Below, piece by piece: positions 1 through 4,768 of a stretch of DNA of 5,279 bases. Where the stretch lies: NCBI GenBank assembly GCA_028817755.1, contig JAPPPA010000199.1, forward strand, positions 1 through 5,279, in the 5' to 3' direction. Under the pieces are notes generated by a model. It searched no databases and had not been told where the DNA came from. It was given only the letters and a program-made list of their open reading frames with translations. The number at the start of each line of letters is the position of its first letter. Position 1 is the stretch's first letter. The position numbers were made by a program, and so were the translations under genes. The DNA is from Gammaproteobacteria bacterium (GTDB lineage: Bacteria > Pseudomonadota > Gammaproteobacteria > JAPPPA01).

Positions 1-1084
1 AATGGGTACTTTCTTGGTGAGTTCCGGCGTGTTGGTTTCGGTACATGCCTTTGCTACCGACCCAGAGCGCGGTGCGTGGATTTTGGTGATGATGACGTTG
101 TTTGTCGGCGTGGGCCTGTTCCTATACGCATGGCGCGCGCCGTACATTACCTCGGTGGGTAAATTTAACTGGCTAAGCCGCGAAGCCCTGTTGCTTGTGA
201 ATAACGTATTGCTCGTTGTGGCAGCGCTAACGGTATTAACTGGCACTTTGTACCCGATTGCGATGGACTGGTTAAACGCAGGCAAAATTTCCGTAGGGCC
301 GCCGTACTTTAACGCCGTATTCGTGCCGTTGATGTTGCCGCTTATGCTGGCCATGGGTTTTGGCGTGGCGGCGCGATGGAAGCGAGACAGTAAGTTGCTG
401 CTTAATCGCTTAGCCATTGCTGCGTTGGTTGCTGCGGGCTTAGGTCTGCTATTCAACCTGGTTGTGGTGGAGCAAAACAGTGTACTGATTGCTACGTCAG
501 TGTTTCTGGCATTCTGGGTGTTAGTGACCGCAGCGCGCGAGCCGATTCAGCGTATTCGCAGTAAAGGCAGCATTGCCGCAGGCATGAAGAGCTTCCCGTT
601 GCACTTGCATGGCATGGTGATCGCTCACATTGGTCTTGCGATTACCGCCTTGGGTATTGCGGTGACGAGTGCGGATAGCGCGCATGCTGATTCGGTAATC
701 AAGCGCGGCGAGATTATGGAGTTAGGCGGTTACGAGTTCACGTTTATGAACTTAACCGAAGAAGCTGGCCCGAACTACGACGCCACGCGTGCCAGCATTA
801 AAGTTGAGTACGACAACGAGCACGTTGCTTGGCTGTACCCAGAAAAACGTATTTACCGTGTGCAAACCAGCCCGATGACGGAAGCCGGAATTGATGCTGG
901 TTTTACTCGTGATGTGTATGTGTCTCTCGGTGAGCCGGTGGGTAATGACAGCTGGAGTTTCCGCGTACAGGTGAAGCCGTTAGTACGTTGGATTTGGCTA
1001 GGCACTATCTTTATGGCGCTGGGCGGTTTACTGGCGGTGTGTGATCCGCGCTATCGCAGCAAGCAGAAGGCGGCACAACGATGA
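1..1084 (+). CDS. ccmF: Cytochrome c heme lyase subunit CcmF, C-terminal part (5' end outside window)
   Basis: CcmF is the inner-membrane core of the System I heme lyase. It takes heme from holo-CcmE and, with CcmH and CcmI, attaches it to reduced apocytochrome c on the periplasmic side. The frame is open from the left edge, so the ATG at 2 is an internal Met. About 360 of the usual ~650 residues are present; the N-terminal half with the tryptophan-rich WWD heme-handling motif lies upstream. Numbering from base 2, SGVLVSVHAFA carries His15, matching the first periplasmic heme-ligand His, and GMVIAHIGLA carries His209, matching the second. Hydrophobic helices lie near 26-43, 62-83, 104-124, 135-155, 160-177, 204-222 and 329-346. 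A soluble periplasmic domain covers about 224-326. The C-terminal helix ends in CDPRYR, typical of the family. Residue 7 is Ser where I recall Arg (GTFxVRSGVL). The stop overlaps the ccmG start (ATGA). Identity is very secure. Confidence 0.97.
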   Translation, partial: MGTFLVSSGVLVSVHAFATDPERGAWILVMMTLFVGVGLFLYAWRAPYITSVGKFNWLSREALLLVNNVLLVVAALTVLTGTLYPIAMDWLNAGKISVGPPYFNAVFVPLMLPLMLAMGFGVAARWKRDSKLLLNRLAIAALVAAGLGLLFNLVVVEQNSVLIATSVFLAFWVLVTAAREPIQRIRSKGSIAAGMKSFPLHLHGMVIAHIGLAITALGIAVTSADSAHADSVIKRGEIMELGGYEFTFMNLTEEAGPNYDATRASIKVEYDNEHVAWLYPEKRIYRVQTSPMTEAGIDAGFTRDVYVSLGEPVGNDSWSFRVQVKPLVRWIWLGTIFMALGGLLAVCDPRYRSKQKAAQR

Positions 1085-1623
1085 AACGATTTATTTTGCC
1101 GGTTGTGTTTCTAGGTGGCCTAGTGACCTTGTTGGCCGCAGGCCTTGGGCTAAACCCGCGTGAAGTGCCGTCGCCGCTGATTGGTAAGCCGGTGCCACCT
1201 TTTGCCTTGCCGACCTTAAACGCGCCTGACCGCCAAGTTGGTCATACGGAGCTGAAAGGGCAGCCTTACCTGTTTAATGTTTGGGCGAGCTGGTGTCCTA
1301 CCTGCTACCAAGAACATGAGTTGCTGGTAGAGCTGTCGCAGCGTGGCGTTAATGTTGTTGGCCTAAATATTGAAGATAAGCGTGAAGATGCGCTGAAAAT
1401 GCTGGCGCGCGGTGGTAACCCTTACAGTGTGGTGCTGGTAGATGCAGATGGGCGCTCACGTATTGATTGGGGCGTAATCGCCACGCCAGAAACTTTTGTG
1501 GTGGACGCGCAAGGCATTATTCGCCATAAGCACACCGGCGCAATTACTTGGAAAGATTGGCAGGAAACGATCGCACCATTATTTGAGCAGCTTTATCGTG
1601 AAATGGAGCCTGCCAATGGCTAA
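1081..1623 (+). CDS. ccmG: Thiol:disulfide interchange protein CcmG (DsbE), membrane-anchored thioredoxin
   Basis: CcmG is a periplasmic thioredoxin-like reductase tethered to the inner membrane. It receives electrons from DsbD or CcdA and keeps CcmH or the apocytochrome CXXCH cysteines reduced before heme ligation. The 180-residue protein is close to the usual length. Residues 1-24 form an uncleaved signal anchor (KRF, then a hydrophobic stretch). SPLIGKPVPPFALP at 31-44 is the family's N-terminal signature. The active site WASWCPTC gives Cys72 and Cys75. GVIATPETFVVD at 131-142 contains the cis-Pro136 and the CcmG-type GVxxxPE segment, and GIIRHKHTG at 145-153 resembles the end of the family core. 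The ATG overlaps the ccmF stop by 4 nt, with a GAAGG-like ribosome site at 1066-1070, so coupled translation is likely. The 3' end overlaps ccmH by 8 nt. Nothing is odd; identity is secure. Confidence 0.97.
   Translation: MKRFILPVVFLGGLVTLLAAGLGLNPREVPSPLIGKPVPPFALPTLNAPDRQVGHTELKGQPYLFNVWASWCPTCYQEHELLVELSQRGVNVVGLNIEDKREDALKMLARGGNPYSVVLVDADGRSRIDWGVIATPETFVVDAQGIIRHKHTGAITWKDWQETIAPLFEQLYREMEPANG
1605..1608 (+). promoter_or_regulatory. Ribosome binding site that decides the ccmH start
   Basis: GGAG lies seven bases before the ATG at 1616, inside the last ccmG codons. It favours this start over the upstream in-frame ATG at 1496, which would add about 40 residues without a signal peptide in front of the real one. 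Confidence 0.7.
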
Positions 1624-2122
1624 TGCTTTGTTTAACGTTGTGCGCGCGATTGGCTTGTCTTTGATTTTCGCCATGCCAGCGTTCGCCATCGATAGTTTTC
1701 AGCTACCAGAAGACCCAGCAACATTGACACGCTATCAAGTGTTGGCGGAAGAATTTCGCTGCTTGGTTTGTCAGAACCAGAATTTGGCCGATTCCAATGC
1801 TGATCTCGCAAATGATTTGAAACGCGAGTTGGTAGAGCTACTAGAAAGTGGCAAATCAGACGATCAGATTCGTGAATTCTTAGTCGCGCGGTACGGTGAT
1901 TTCGTTTTGTATCGCCCGCCCGTGAATAAGGCTACGGCGATGTTATGGCTGGCGCCACTGATTGGCGTGTTGGGTATCGGCTTAGTGGTGGTATTGCTAT
2001 GGCGCCGAGGCCGGAATGAAGGCGATGTTGTAACCGCCGAGCCTGTTGTTGATGAAGACATATCTAACGCATTAAACGAATTGCGGGCCGCAAAGGCAGA
2101 GCCGCAAGACAAAGAGAGCTAA
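1616..2122 (+). CDS. ccmH: Cytochrome c maturation protein CcmH (CXXC apocytochrome c reductase)
   Basis: CcmH is an inner-membrane protein with a periplasmic CXXC helix bundle that reduces the apocytochrome c heme-binding cysteines together with CcmG. It works in the heme lyase complex with CcmF and CcmI. Starting at 1616 gives 168 residues, with a signal peptide at 1-24 ending in AFA before IDSF. The motif FRCLVCQNQNLADSNA carries Cys49 and Cys52 and is diagnostic. The three-helix domain runs to about residue 100 (REFLVARYGDFVLYRPP). A transmembrane helix covers 108-129, followed by WRRGR as a positive cytoplasmic stop. The acidic cytoplasmic tail (130-168) is variable in the family. An alternative start at 1496 would bury the signal peptide and has no support. 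It overlaps ccmG by 8 nt and ends 1 nt before ccmI. Unlike E. coli CcmH, it is not fused to the CcmI part. Confidence 0.96.
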   Translation: MANALFNVVRAIGLSLIFAMPAFAIDSFQLPEDPATLTRYQVLAEEFRCLVCQNQNLADSNADLANDLKRELVELLESGKSDDQIREFLVARYGDFVLYRPPVNKATAMLWLAPLIGVLGIGLVVVLLWRRGRNEGDVVTAEPVVDEDISNALNELRAAKAEPQDKES

Positions 2123-2123
2123 C

Positions 2124-3380
2124 GTGACCTTATTTTTATTGAGTTGTGCGGTTTTACTTGTGGCGGTATTGCTATGGGTTGGCGGGCCGCTATGGCGTAA
2201 GCAGACTGAGTTAGAGGCGAACGAGCAAGCGCTACAGGCGCAAGCGGCTGCCAATAAAGAAGCATTGCAGTCACAGTTACAAGAAGCCGAAGATGAATTG
2301 GCGGCAGGGCGCTTAGATGAGGCAGCTTTTAAAGAAACAGAACAAGAGCTGGCCAAGCGCCTAGTGGAAGAAACTAAAGCGGTTGAAAGTGCTGCAACGT
2401 CACGCGCGCCACAGCCGGTTCTTTTTGTGTGTTTGGGCTTGTTTGTGGCTGCGTTGTCTACTGGACTTTATTTGGACCTGGGTAAGCCTAAATTAGTGAC
2501 TGACAGCGCTGTGGTTACTGAACTCGCTTCTAATGAAGAATTAACACCTCAGCAGGCTGAGCAGCGTGTGCAGCAACTGCGCCAGCAGCTTGAGGTGAAT
2601 GCTCAAAACCCAACCGCATGGGCTGAGTTAGCGCGCTTAGAGCGTCGGTTAGGTGATACAGCCGCGGCGACGCGTAGCTACCAGCATGCACAAATGTTGG
2701 CGCCAAATGATGGCCTGAAGACTGAGCTGCAGTTAGAAATGGTGGAAACCTTTGCTTTGCACGCAGAGCAGTCGGGCGGTGCAATTCCGCCTATGGCCTT
2801 AGTAGTGGTGAATGATGTGCTCTCAAGGCATGAAGAGCACCCTAGAGCGCTTTGGTACGGATCTATGTTGGCAGAAAGCGCTGGCCAGCGTGATGTAGCG
2901 ATGGCGCGTATCGAGAAACTATTGTCATTGAATCCTCCTGAGCAAATTCGCGGTGCGCTGGAGCAGCAATTAGCGGCATGGCGCGCTGAAGCCGGAGCAA
3001 GCAATGCAGCAGCAGAACCGTCGTCATCTGCAGCAGCTGGGCGTGAGATTGTCGTTAATGTAGATATTCCAAACGGCGTGGATTTGGGTAATACCAATGC
3101 TGCAACTCTGTTTGTGTATGCCCGCGCAGCTGGCGGCCCGAAAATGCCGTTGGCGGTACAGCGCTATGAGTCGCCTATCTTTCCGCTAAGTGTGAAATTG
3201 AATGACAGCATGGCGATGGTGCAAGGCACCCAGCTAGGCGCTTATGAGCAGCTAGAAGTGGTGGCTCGTGTGAGCTTTATTGGTGATGCGATTCCGCAGC
3301 CTGGGGATTGGTTTGGCGCCAAGGTGATTTCCAAAGAGCAGAATGAGGTTGCTATTGGGATTGATACTTTGGTGGAGTAG
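2124..3380 (+). CDS. ccmI: Cytochrome c biogenesis protein CcmI, TPR apocytochrome chaperone
   Basis: CcmI binds the C-terminus of apocytochrome c through periplasmic TPR repeats and delivers it to CcmF and CcmH. This 418-residue protein has the standard two-helix layout. A first membrane helix (2-20) is followed by a cytoplasmic, Glu/Gln/Ala-rich coiled coil (about 27-88) containing LAAGRLDEAAFKETEQEL, the CcmI hallmark. A second helix covers 98-117. TPR-like units lie at about 159-196 (NPTAWAELARLERRLGDTAAA) and 225-274. An Ala/Ser-rich linker (290-306) leads to a C-terminal beta domain (308-402) with LFVYARAAGGPKMPLAVQR and DSMAM...PQPGDWFGAKV, typical of the gammaproteobacterial family. 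The start is GTG at 2124, one base after the ccmH stop, with an AGAGAG purine run at 2113-2118 as ribosome site; the next in-frame options would lose the first helix. It is the last gene of the operon. Confidence 0.94.
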   Translation: MTLFLLSCAVLLVAVLLWVGGPLWRKQTELEANEQALQAQAAANKEALQSQLQEAEDELAAGRLDEAAFKETEQELAKRLVEETKAVESAATSRAPQPVLFVCLGLFVAALSTGLYLDLGKPKLVTDSAVVTELASNEELTPQQAEQRVQQLRQQLEVNAQNPTAWAELARLERRLGDTAAATRSYQHAQMLAPNDGLKTELQLEMVETFALHAEQSGGAIPPMALVVVNDVLSRHEEHPRALWYGSMLAESAGQRDVAMARIEKLLSLNPPEQIRGALEQQLAAWRAEAGASNAAAEPSSSAAAGREIVVNVDIPNGVDLGNTNAATLFVYARAAGGPKMPLAVQRYESPIFPLSVKLNDSMAMVQGTQLGAYEQLEVVARVSFIGDAIPQPGDWFGAKVISKEQNEVAIGIDTLVE

Positions 3381-3412
3381 CTAACGTTTCGACGGGGTAA
3401 GCTGCTCAGTCG

Positions 3413-3436
3413 AACCTAATGGCTTTGCCATTGGTT
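3413..3436. repeat. Inverted repeat (hairpin) in the ccmI 3' spacer
   Basis: AATGGC (3418-3423) pairs with GCCATT (3427-3432) around a TTT loop. AACC (3413-3416) then pairs with GGTT (3433-3436), with one bulged T at 3417. This makes a ten-pair stem. No T-run follows, so it is not a terminator by itself. It could protect the 3' end of the ccm mRNA or be part of a repeat element. Confidence 0.55.
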
Positions 3437-3508
3437 CTCGGTATAGGTGGATGTGGCTTCATGGCCGCTTTGCTTGGATACATCGGGATTGGCTCCCTGC
3501 GGTCGCCG

Positions 3509-3543
3509 TCAAACGCTTGGTTCGTTTGATCGAACCGGCGGTT
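3509..3543. repeat. Overlapping, mutually exclusive inverted repeats
   Basis: TCAAACG (3509-3515) pairs with CGTTTGA (3523-3529) across a 7-nt loop. GGTTCG (3519-3524) pairs with CGAACC (3531-3536) across a 6-nt loop. The two stems share bases 3523-3524, and each loop holds part of the other stem, so only one can form at a time. A third short stem, AACC with GGTT (3533-3536 and 3540-3543), competes with the second. Another, GGCTT with AAGCC, follows at 3546-3557. No function is assigned. Confidence 0.5.
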
Positions 3544-3566
3544 TTGGCTTCAAAGCCCGTCCAGCG

Positions 3567-3611
3567 CAAATACAAAAAAGGCCCGTCTGTGACGGGCCTT
3601 TTTTGTATTTG
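3567..3611. terminator. Bidirectional intrinsic terminator (ccm operon on +, tRNA-Ser on -)
   Basis: Arms of 21 nt (3567-3587 and 3591-3611) are perfectly complementary around a TGT loop. The GC core, GGCCCGTC with GACGGGCC, is flanked by A6 on the left and T6 on the right, so either strand gives a GC hairpin followed by U residues. On the + strand it lies 186 nt after ccmI. On the - strand it begins within the encoded CCA of tRNA-Ser, with 3610-3611 shared. Pairing extends beyond the U-tract into TGTATTTG, longer than needed for termination. Confidence 0.92.
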
Positions 3612-3700
3612 GCGGAGGAGGAGGGATTCGAACCCTCGAAGGGCTATTAACCCTTGCTGGTTTTCAAGACCAGTGCATTCAACCGCTCTGCCACCCCTCC
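3610..3700 (-). tRNA. tRNA-Ser, anticodon UGA
   Basis: Read on the minus strand from 3700, this is a class II tRNA of 91 nt including an encoded CCA. The acceptor GGAGGGG pairs with CTCCTCC (one G-U pair), followed by discriminator G and CCA. The anticodon arm CTGGT-CTTGAAA-ACCAG gives anticodon TGA (complement of 3664-3666), which reads UCA-type serine codons. A long variable arm, AAGGG with CCCTT, is typical of serine tRNA and identifies it along with the anticodon. The T-arm GAGGG-TTCGAAT-CCCTC is perfect. The gene is transcribed convergently with ccm and divergently from yccA. As I recall, a serine tRNA beside a yccA homologue also occurs in Pseudomonas, which would make this an old neighbourhood. 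The promoter should lie at about 3705-3760, but I see no clear hexamers. Confidence 0.97.
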
Positions 3701-3746
3701 GCAGGAGTTACGCTGTGTAGCGATTTTGAGCGCGCAAAGATACAGA

Positions 3747-3793
3747 TTTTTTTTCGTTTTCGCTAGCAAAAAATGCGGTTTTTGCTGAAAAAA
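3747..3793. promoter_or_regulatory. A/T-tract cluster upstream of tRNA-Ser (possible UP element or curved DNA)
   Basis: T8 (3747-3754), T4 (3757-3760), A6 (3768-3773), T5 (3779-3783) and A6 (3788-3793) have centres about 8 to 12 bases apart, near one helical turn. They sit about 47-93 bases upstream of the mature tRNA 5' end, where UP elements of strong stable-RNA promoters lie. AGCAAAAA (3765-3772) and TTTTTGCT (3779-3786) also form an 8-bp inverted repeat. The role in tRNA transcription is inferred; recognisable -35 and -10 boxes are lacking. Confidence 0.4.
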
Positions 3794-3833
3794 TGACTTT
3801 CTGGCGCTTGAAGCTGTCGAATGTTGCGGTAGG

Positions 3834-3851
3834 CTTGAAATGACTTGAAAT
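3834..3851. repeat. Tandem CTTGAAAT pair, 10-bp period
   Basis: CTTGAAAT occurs at 3834-3841 and again at 3844-3851, exactly one helical turn apart, upstream of yccA. Two same-face copies could be a regulator half-site pair, or the pattern could be chance in AT-rich DNA. No known regulator is recognised. Confidence 0.25.
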
Positions 3852-3892
3852 TTGTCTATTTACCCTCAGTTATTTCTTGCTAGGCTTAGGCC

Positions 3893-3903
3893 TGCTTTAT
3901 TAA
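3893..3903 (+). promoter_or_regulatory. Weak candidate -10 region for yccA
   Basis: TGC followed by TTTATT (3896-3901), or the overlapping TATTAA (3898-3903), resembles an extended -10 element 33-40 bases before the yccA start. The sequence 17 bases upstream (TTTCTT) is a poor -35. It is the best candidate in the spacer, but weak. Confidence 0.25.
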
Positions 3904-3920
3904 TTCATTACTCGGGTCAA

Positions 3921-3926
3921 AAGGAG
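3921..3926 (+). promoter_or_regulatory. Ribosome binding site of yccA
   Basis: AAGGAG lies ten bases before the ATG at 3937, a somewhat long spacing. GGTC (3915-3918) can pair with GACC at 3926-3929 or at 3933-3936, which would place most or all of the site in a hairpin loop. The stem is only four pairs, so an effect on translation is uncertain. Confidence 0.65.
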
Positions 3927-3936
3927 ACCTAAGACC

Positions 3937-4632
3937 ATGAATCAGGATTTTGATCGTCGTTATTCACAAGCTGAAGATGCGGTGGTTAGCCGTGGCCAAC
4001 CGTCGTTGCTAGAAACGAATAAAGTTTTACGCCAAACGTACATGTTGTTGGCGATGACTTTGCTATTTAGTGCCGGCACCGCGTTTGTTGGTATGACTGT
4101 GTTTAACAAGCCAGTTAACTGGATCTTAGATTTGGTTGTGACTTTTGGTTTGTTGTTTGCCCTGAACTGGCAGCGTAATAGCGTGATGGCGTTACCGTTG
4201 GTGTTCGCGTTCACTGGCTGGATTGGTTTGTCGCTAGGTCCAATCCTTAGTATCTATATGCAGATCGGCAATGGTTCTGACCTCATTGTGCAAGCCCTAG
4301 GCGCTACAGCCTTGGTGTTCTTTGCGCTGTCGGCCTACACCTTGCGTACGCAGAAAGACTTCAGCTTTATGGGCGGCTTCCTGTTTGTTGGTTTAATCGT
4401 TGCGGTTATCGCGTCTATTGCCAATATTTGGTTGCAAATCCCTGTGCTACAACTGGTTATCCCAGCAGCATTTGTGCTGATTGCGAGTGGCCTGATCTTG
4501 TTTGATACCAGCCGTATTATTCACGGTGGTGAAACCAACTATGTAATGGCGACAGTAAGTTTGTATCTGAACATCTATATTCTGTTCATGAACCTACTGA
4601 GCTTGCTAACAAGCCTAAGCAGCGACGACTAA
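3937..4632 (+). CDS. yccA: YccA-like Bax inhibitor-1 family inner-membrane protein
   Basis: The protein resembles E. coli YccA, a seven-helix inner-membrane protein that binds the FtsH-HflKC protease and modulates degradation of membrane proteins such as SecY. Length is 231 residues against about 219 in E. coli. After a polar N-terminus, SLLETNKVLRQTYMLLAMTL (23-42) matches the YccA opening. Helices lie near 33-54, 60-76, 84-104, 114-134, 144-164, 168-189 and 203-226. GPILSIYMQIG (101-111), GATALVFFALSAY (122-134), KDFSFMGG (140-147) and SGLILFDTSRIIHGGETNY (184-202) are family signatures. Asp190 matches the first Asp of the pH-sensing pair known in Bacillus YetJ. The second is Asn212 here (SLYLNIY), as E. 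coli YccA also lacks it by my recollection. The ATG follows AAGGAG at 3921. The gene stands alone, between the tRNA spacer and its own terminator. FtsH modulation is inferred from homology. Confidence 0.92.
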   Translation: MNQDFDRRYSQAEDAVVSRGQPSLLETNKVLRQTYMLLAMTLLFSAGTAFVGMTVFNKPVNWILDLVVTFGLLFALNWQRNSVMALPLVFAFTGWIGLSLGPILSIYMQIGNGSDLIVQALGATALVFFALSAYTLRTQKDFSFMGGFLFVGLIVAVIASIANIWLQIPVLQLVIPAAFVLIASGLILFDTSRIIHGGETNYVMATVSLYLNIYILFMNLLSLLTSLSSDD

Positions 4633-4653
4633 CCTCAGCGTCTAGTTTGCTTA

Positions 4654-4685
4654 AAGAAAAGGCCTCGCTTGCGGGGCCTTTTTTT
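4654..4685 (+). terminator. Intrinsic terminator of yccA
   Basis: AAAAGGCCTCG (4657-4667) pairs with the sequence at 4672-4682 around a tight TTGC-side loop (one G-T pair), followed by a T7 run at 4679-4685. It starts about 20 nt after the yccA stop. The A-run on the left could allow weak termination on the minus strand. Confidence 0.88.
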
Positions 4686-4698
4686 ATAGCAGTGCTAT
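4686..4698. repeat. 13-bp perfect palindrome ATAGCA-G-TGCTAT
   Basis: ATAGCA and TGCTAT are perfect inverted halves around a single G, directly after the yccA terminator and about 26 bases upstream of the candidate -10 of the next gene. The position would suit an operator overlapping a -35 region. With no second copy in a regulatory position it is only a candidate. Confidence 0.35.
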
Positions 4699-4723
4699 AC
4701 AAGCAGGGCGGTTCTGGCTGCAC

Positions 4724-4729
4724 TAGAAT
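4724..4729 (+). promoter_or_regulatory. Candidate -10 box for the Mpo1-like gene
   Basis: TAGAAT matches TATAAT at five of six positions, 40 bases before the ATG at 4769. No good -35 hexamer is seen 16-18 bases upstream (AAGCAG region), so an activator or weak transcription would be needed. Confidence 0.35.
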
Positions 4730-4755
4730 GAGCGCTGTTAAATAACAATAAAGCC

Positions 4756-4759
4756 GGAG
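4756..4759 (+). promoter_or_regulatory. Ribosome binding site that favours ATG 4769 over GTG 4763
   Basis: GGAG is nine bases from the ATG at 4769 but only three from the in-frame GTG at 4763, so the ATG is the better start and the two extra residues (GTG, GTT) are dropped. Confidence 0.65.
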
Positions 4760-4768
4760 AGGGTGGTT

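Larger units (their letters stand above)
3381..3566 (+). other. Structured 3' spacer after ccmI, no gene seen
   Basis: These 186 nt separate the ccmI stop from the terminator at 3567-3611. I see no ribosome-binding site with a credible reading frame. The short open frames from 3447 and 3451 run through the terminator into the antisense of the tRNA. The stretch carries several short inverted repeats (see 3413-3436, 3509-3543 and 3546-3557) and three TGGCTT starts (3420, 3463 and 3545). It is probably the 3' untranslated part of the ccm transcript. It may instead be a dispersed intergenic repeat, which only a genome-wide search could show. Confidence 0.5.

Noticed and set aside
1496..1615. Longer ccmH start at 1496
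   Set aside because: It would put about 40 residues in front of the signal peptide, deep within ccmG. The ATG at 1616 has a good GGAG and begins directly at the signal sequence.
1864..2112. Minus-strand open frame opposite ccmH
   Set aside because: It lies wholly opposite the well-conserved ccmH and gives low-complexity Ser/Thr text with no family resemblance.
2072..3097. Three minus-strand open frames opposite ccmI
   Set aside because: They are Ala/Ser/Cys-rich shadows created by Gln/Ala/Glu-rich coding on the other strand, with no ribosome sites or domains.
3610..3700. tRNA-Ser as an integration site for a mobile element
   Set aside because: tRNA genes are common att sites, but no integrase or duplicate of the tRNA 3' end is visible in the window, and both flanks look like ordinary core genes.
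3447..3720. Two short + strand open frames (from 3447 and 3451) ending in EEEGFEPSKGY or RRRRDSNPR-like text
   Set aside because: Their C-terminal parts are the antisense of tRNA-Ser and they run through the terminator. These strings are a well-known false-gene signature next to tRNA genes, and neither frame has a ribosome site.
3705..3745. Promoter hexamers for tRNA-Ser (TACACA, CAAAAT, TTGCGC on the minus strand)
   Set aside because: No pair gives both an acceptable -35 and -10 at 16-18 bp spacing, so no specific promoter is called.
3960..4214. Minus-strand open frame opposite yccA
   Set aside because: It is a shadow of the strongly supported yccA frame and shows no recognisable features.
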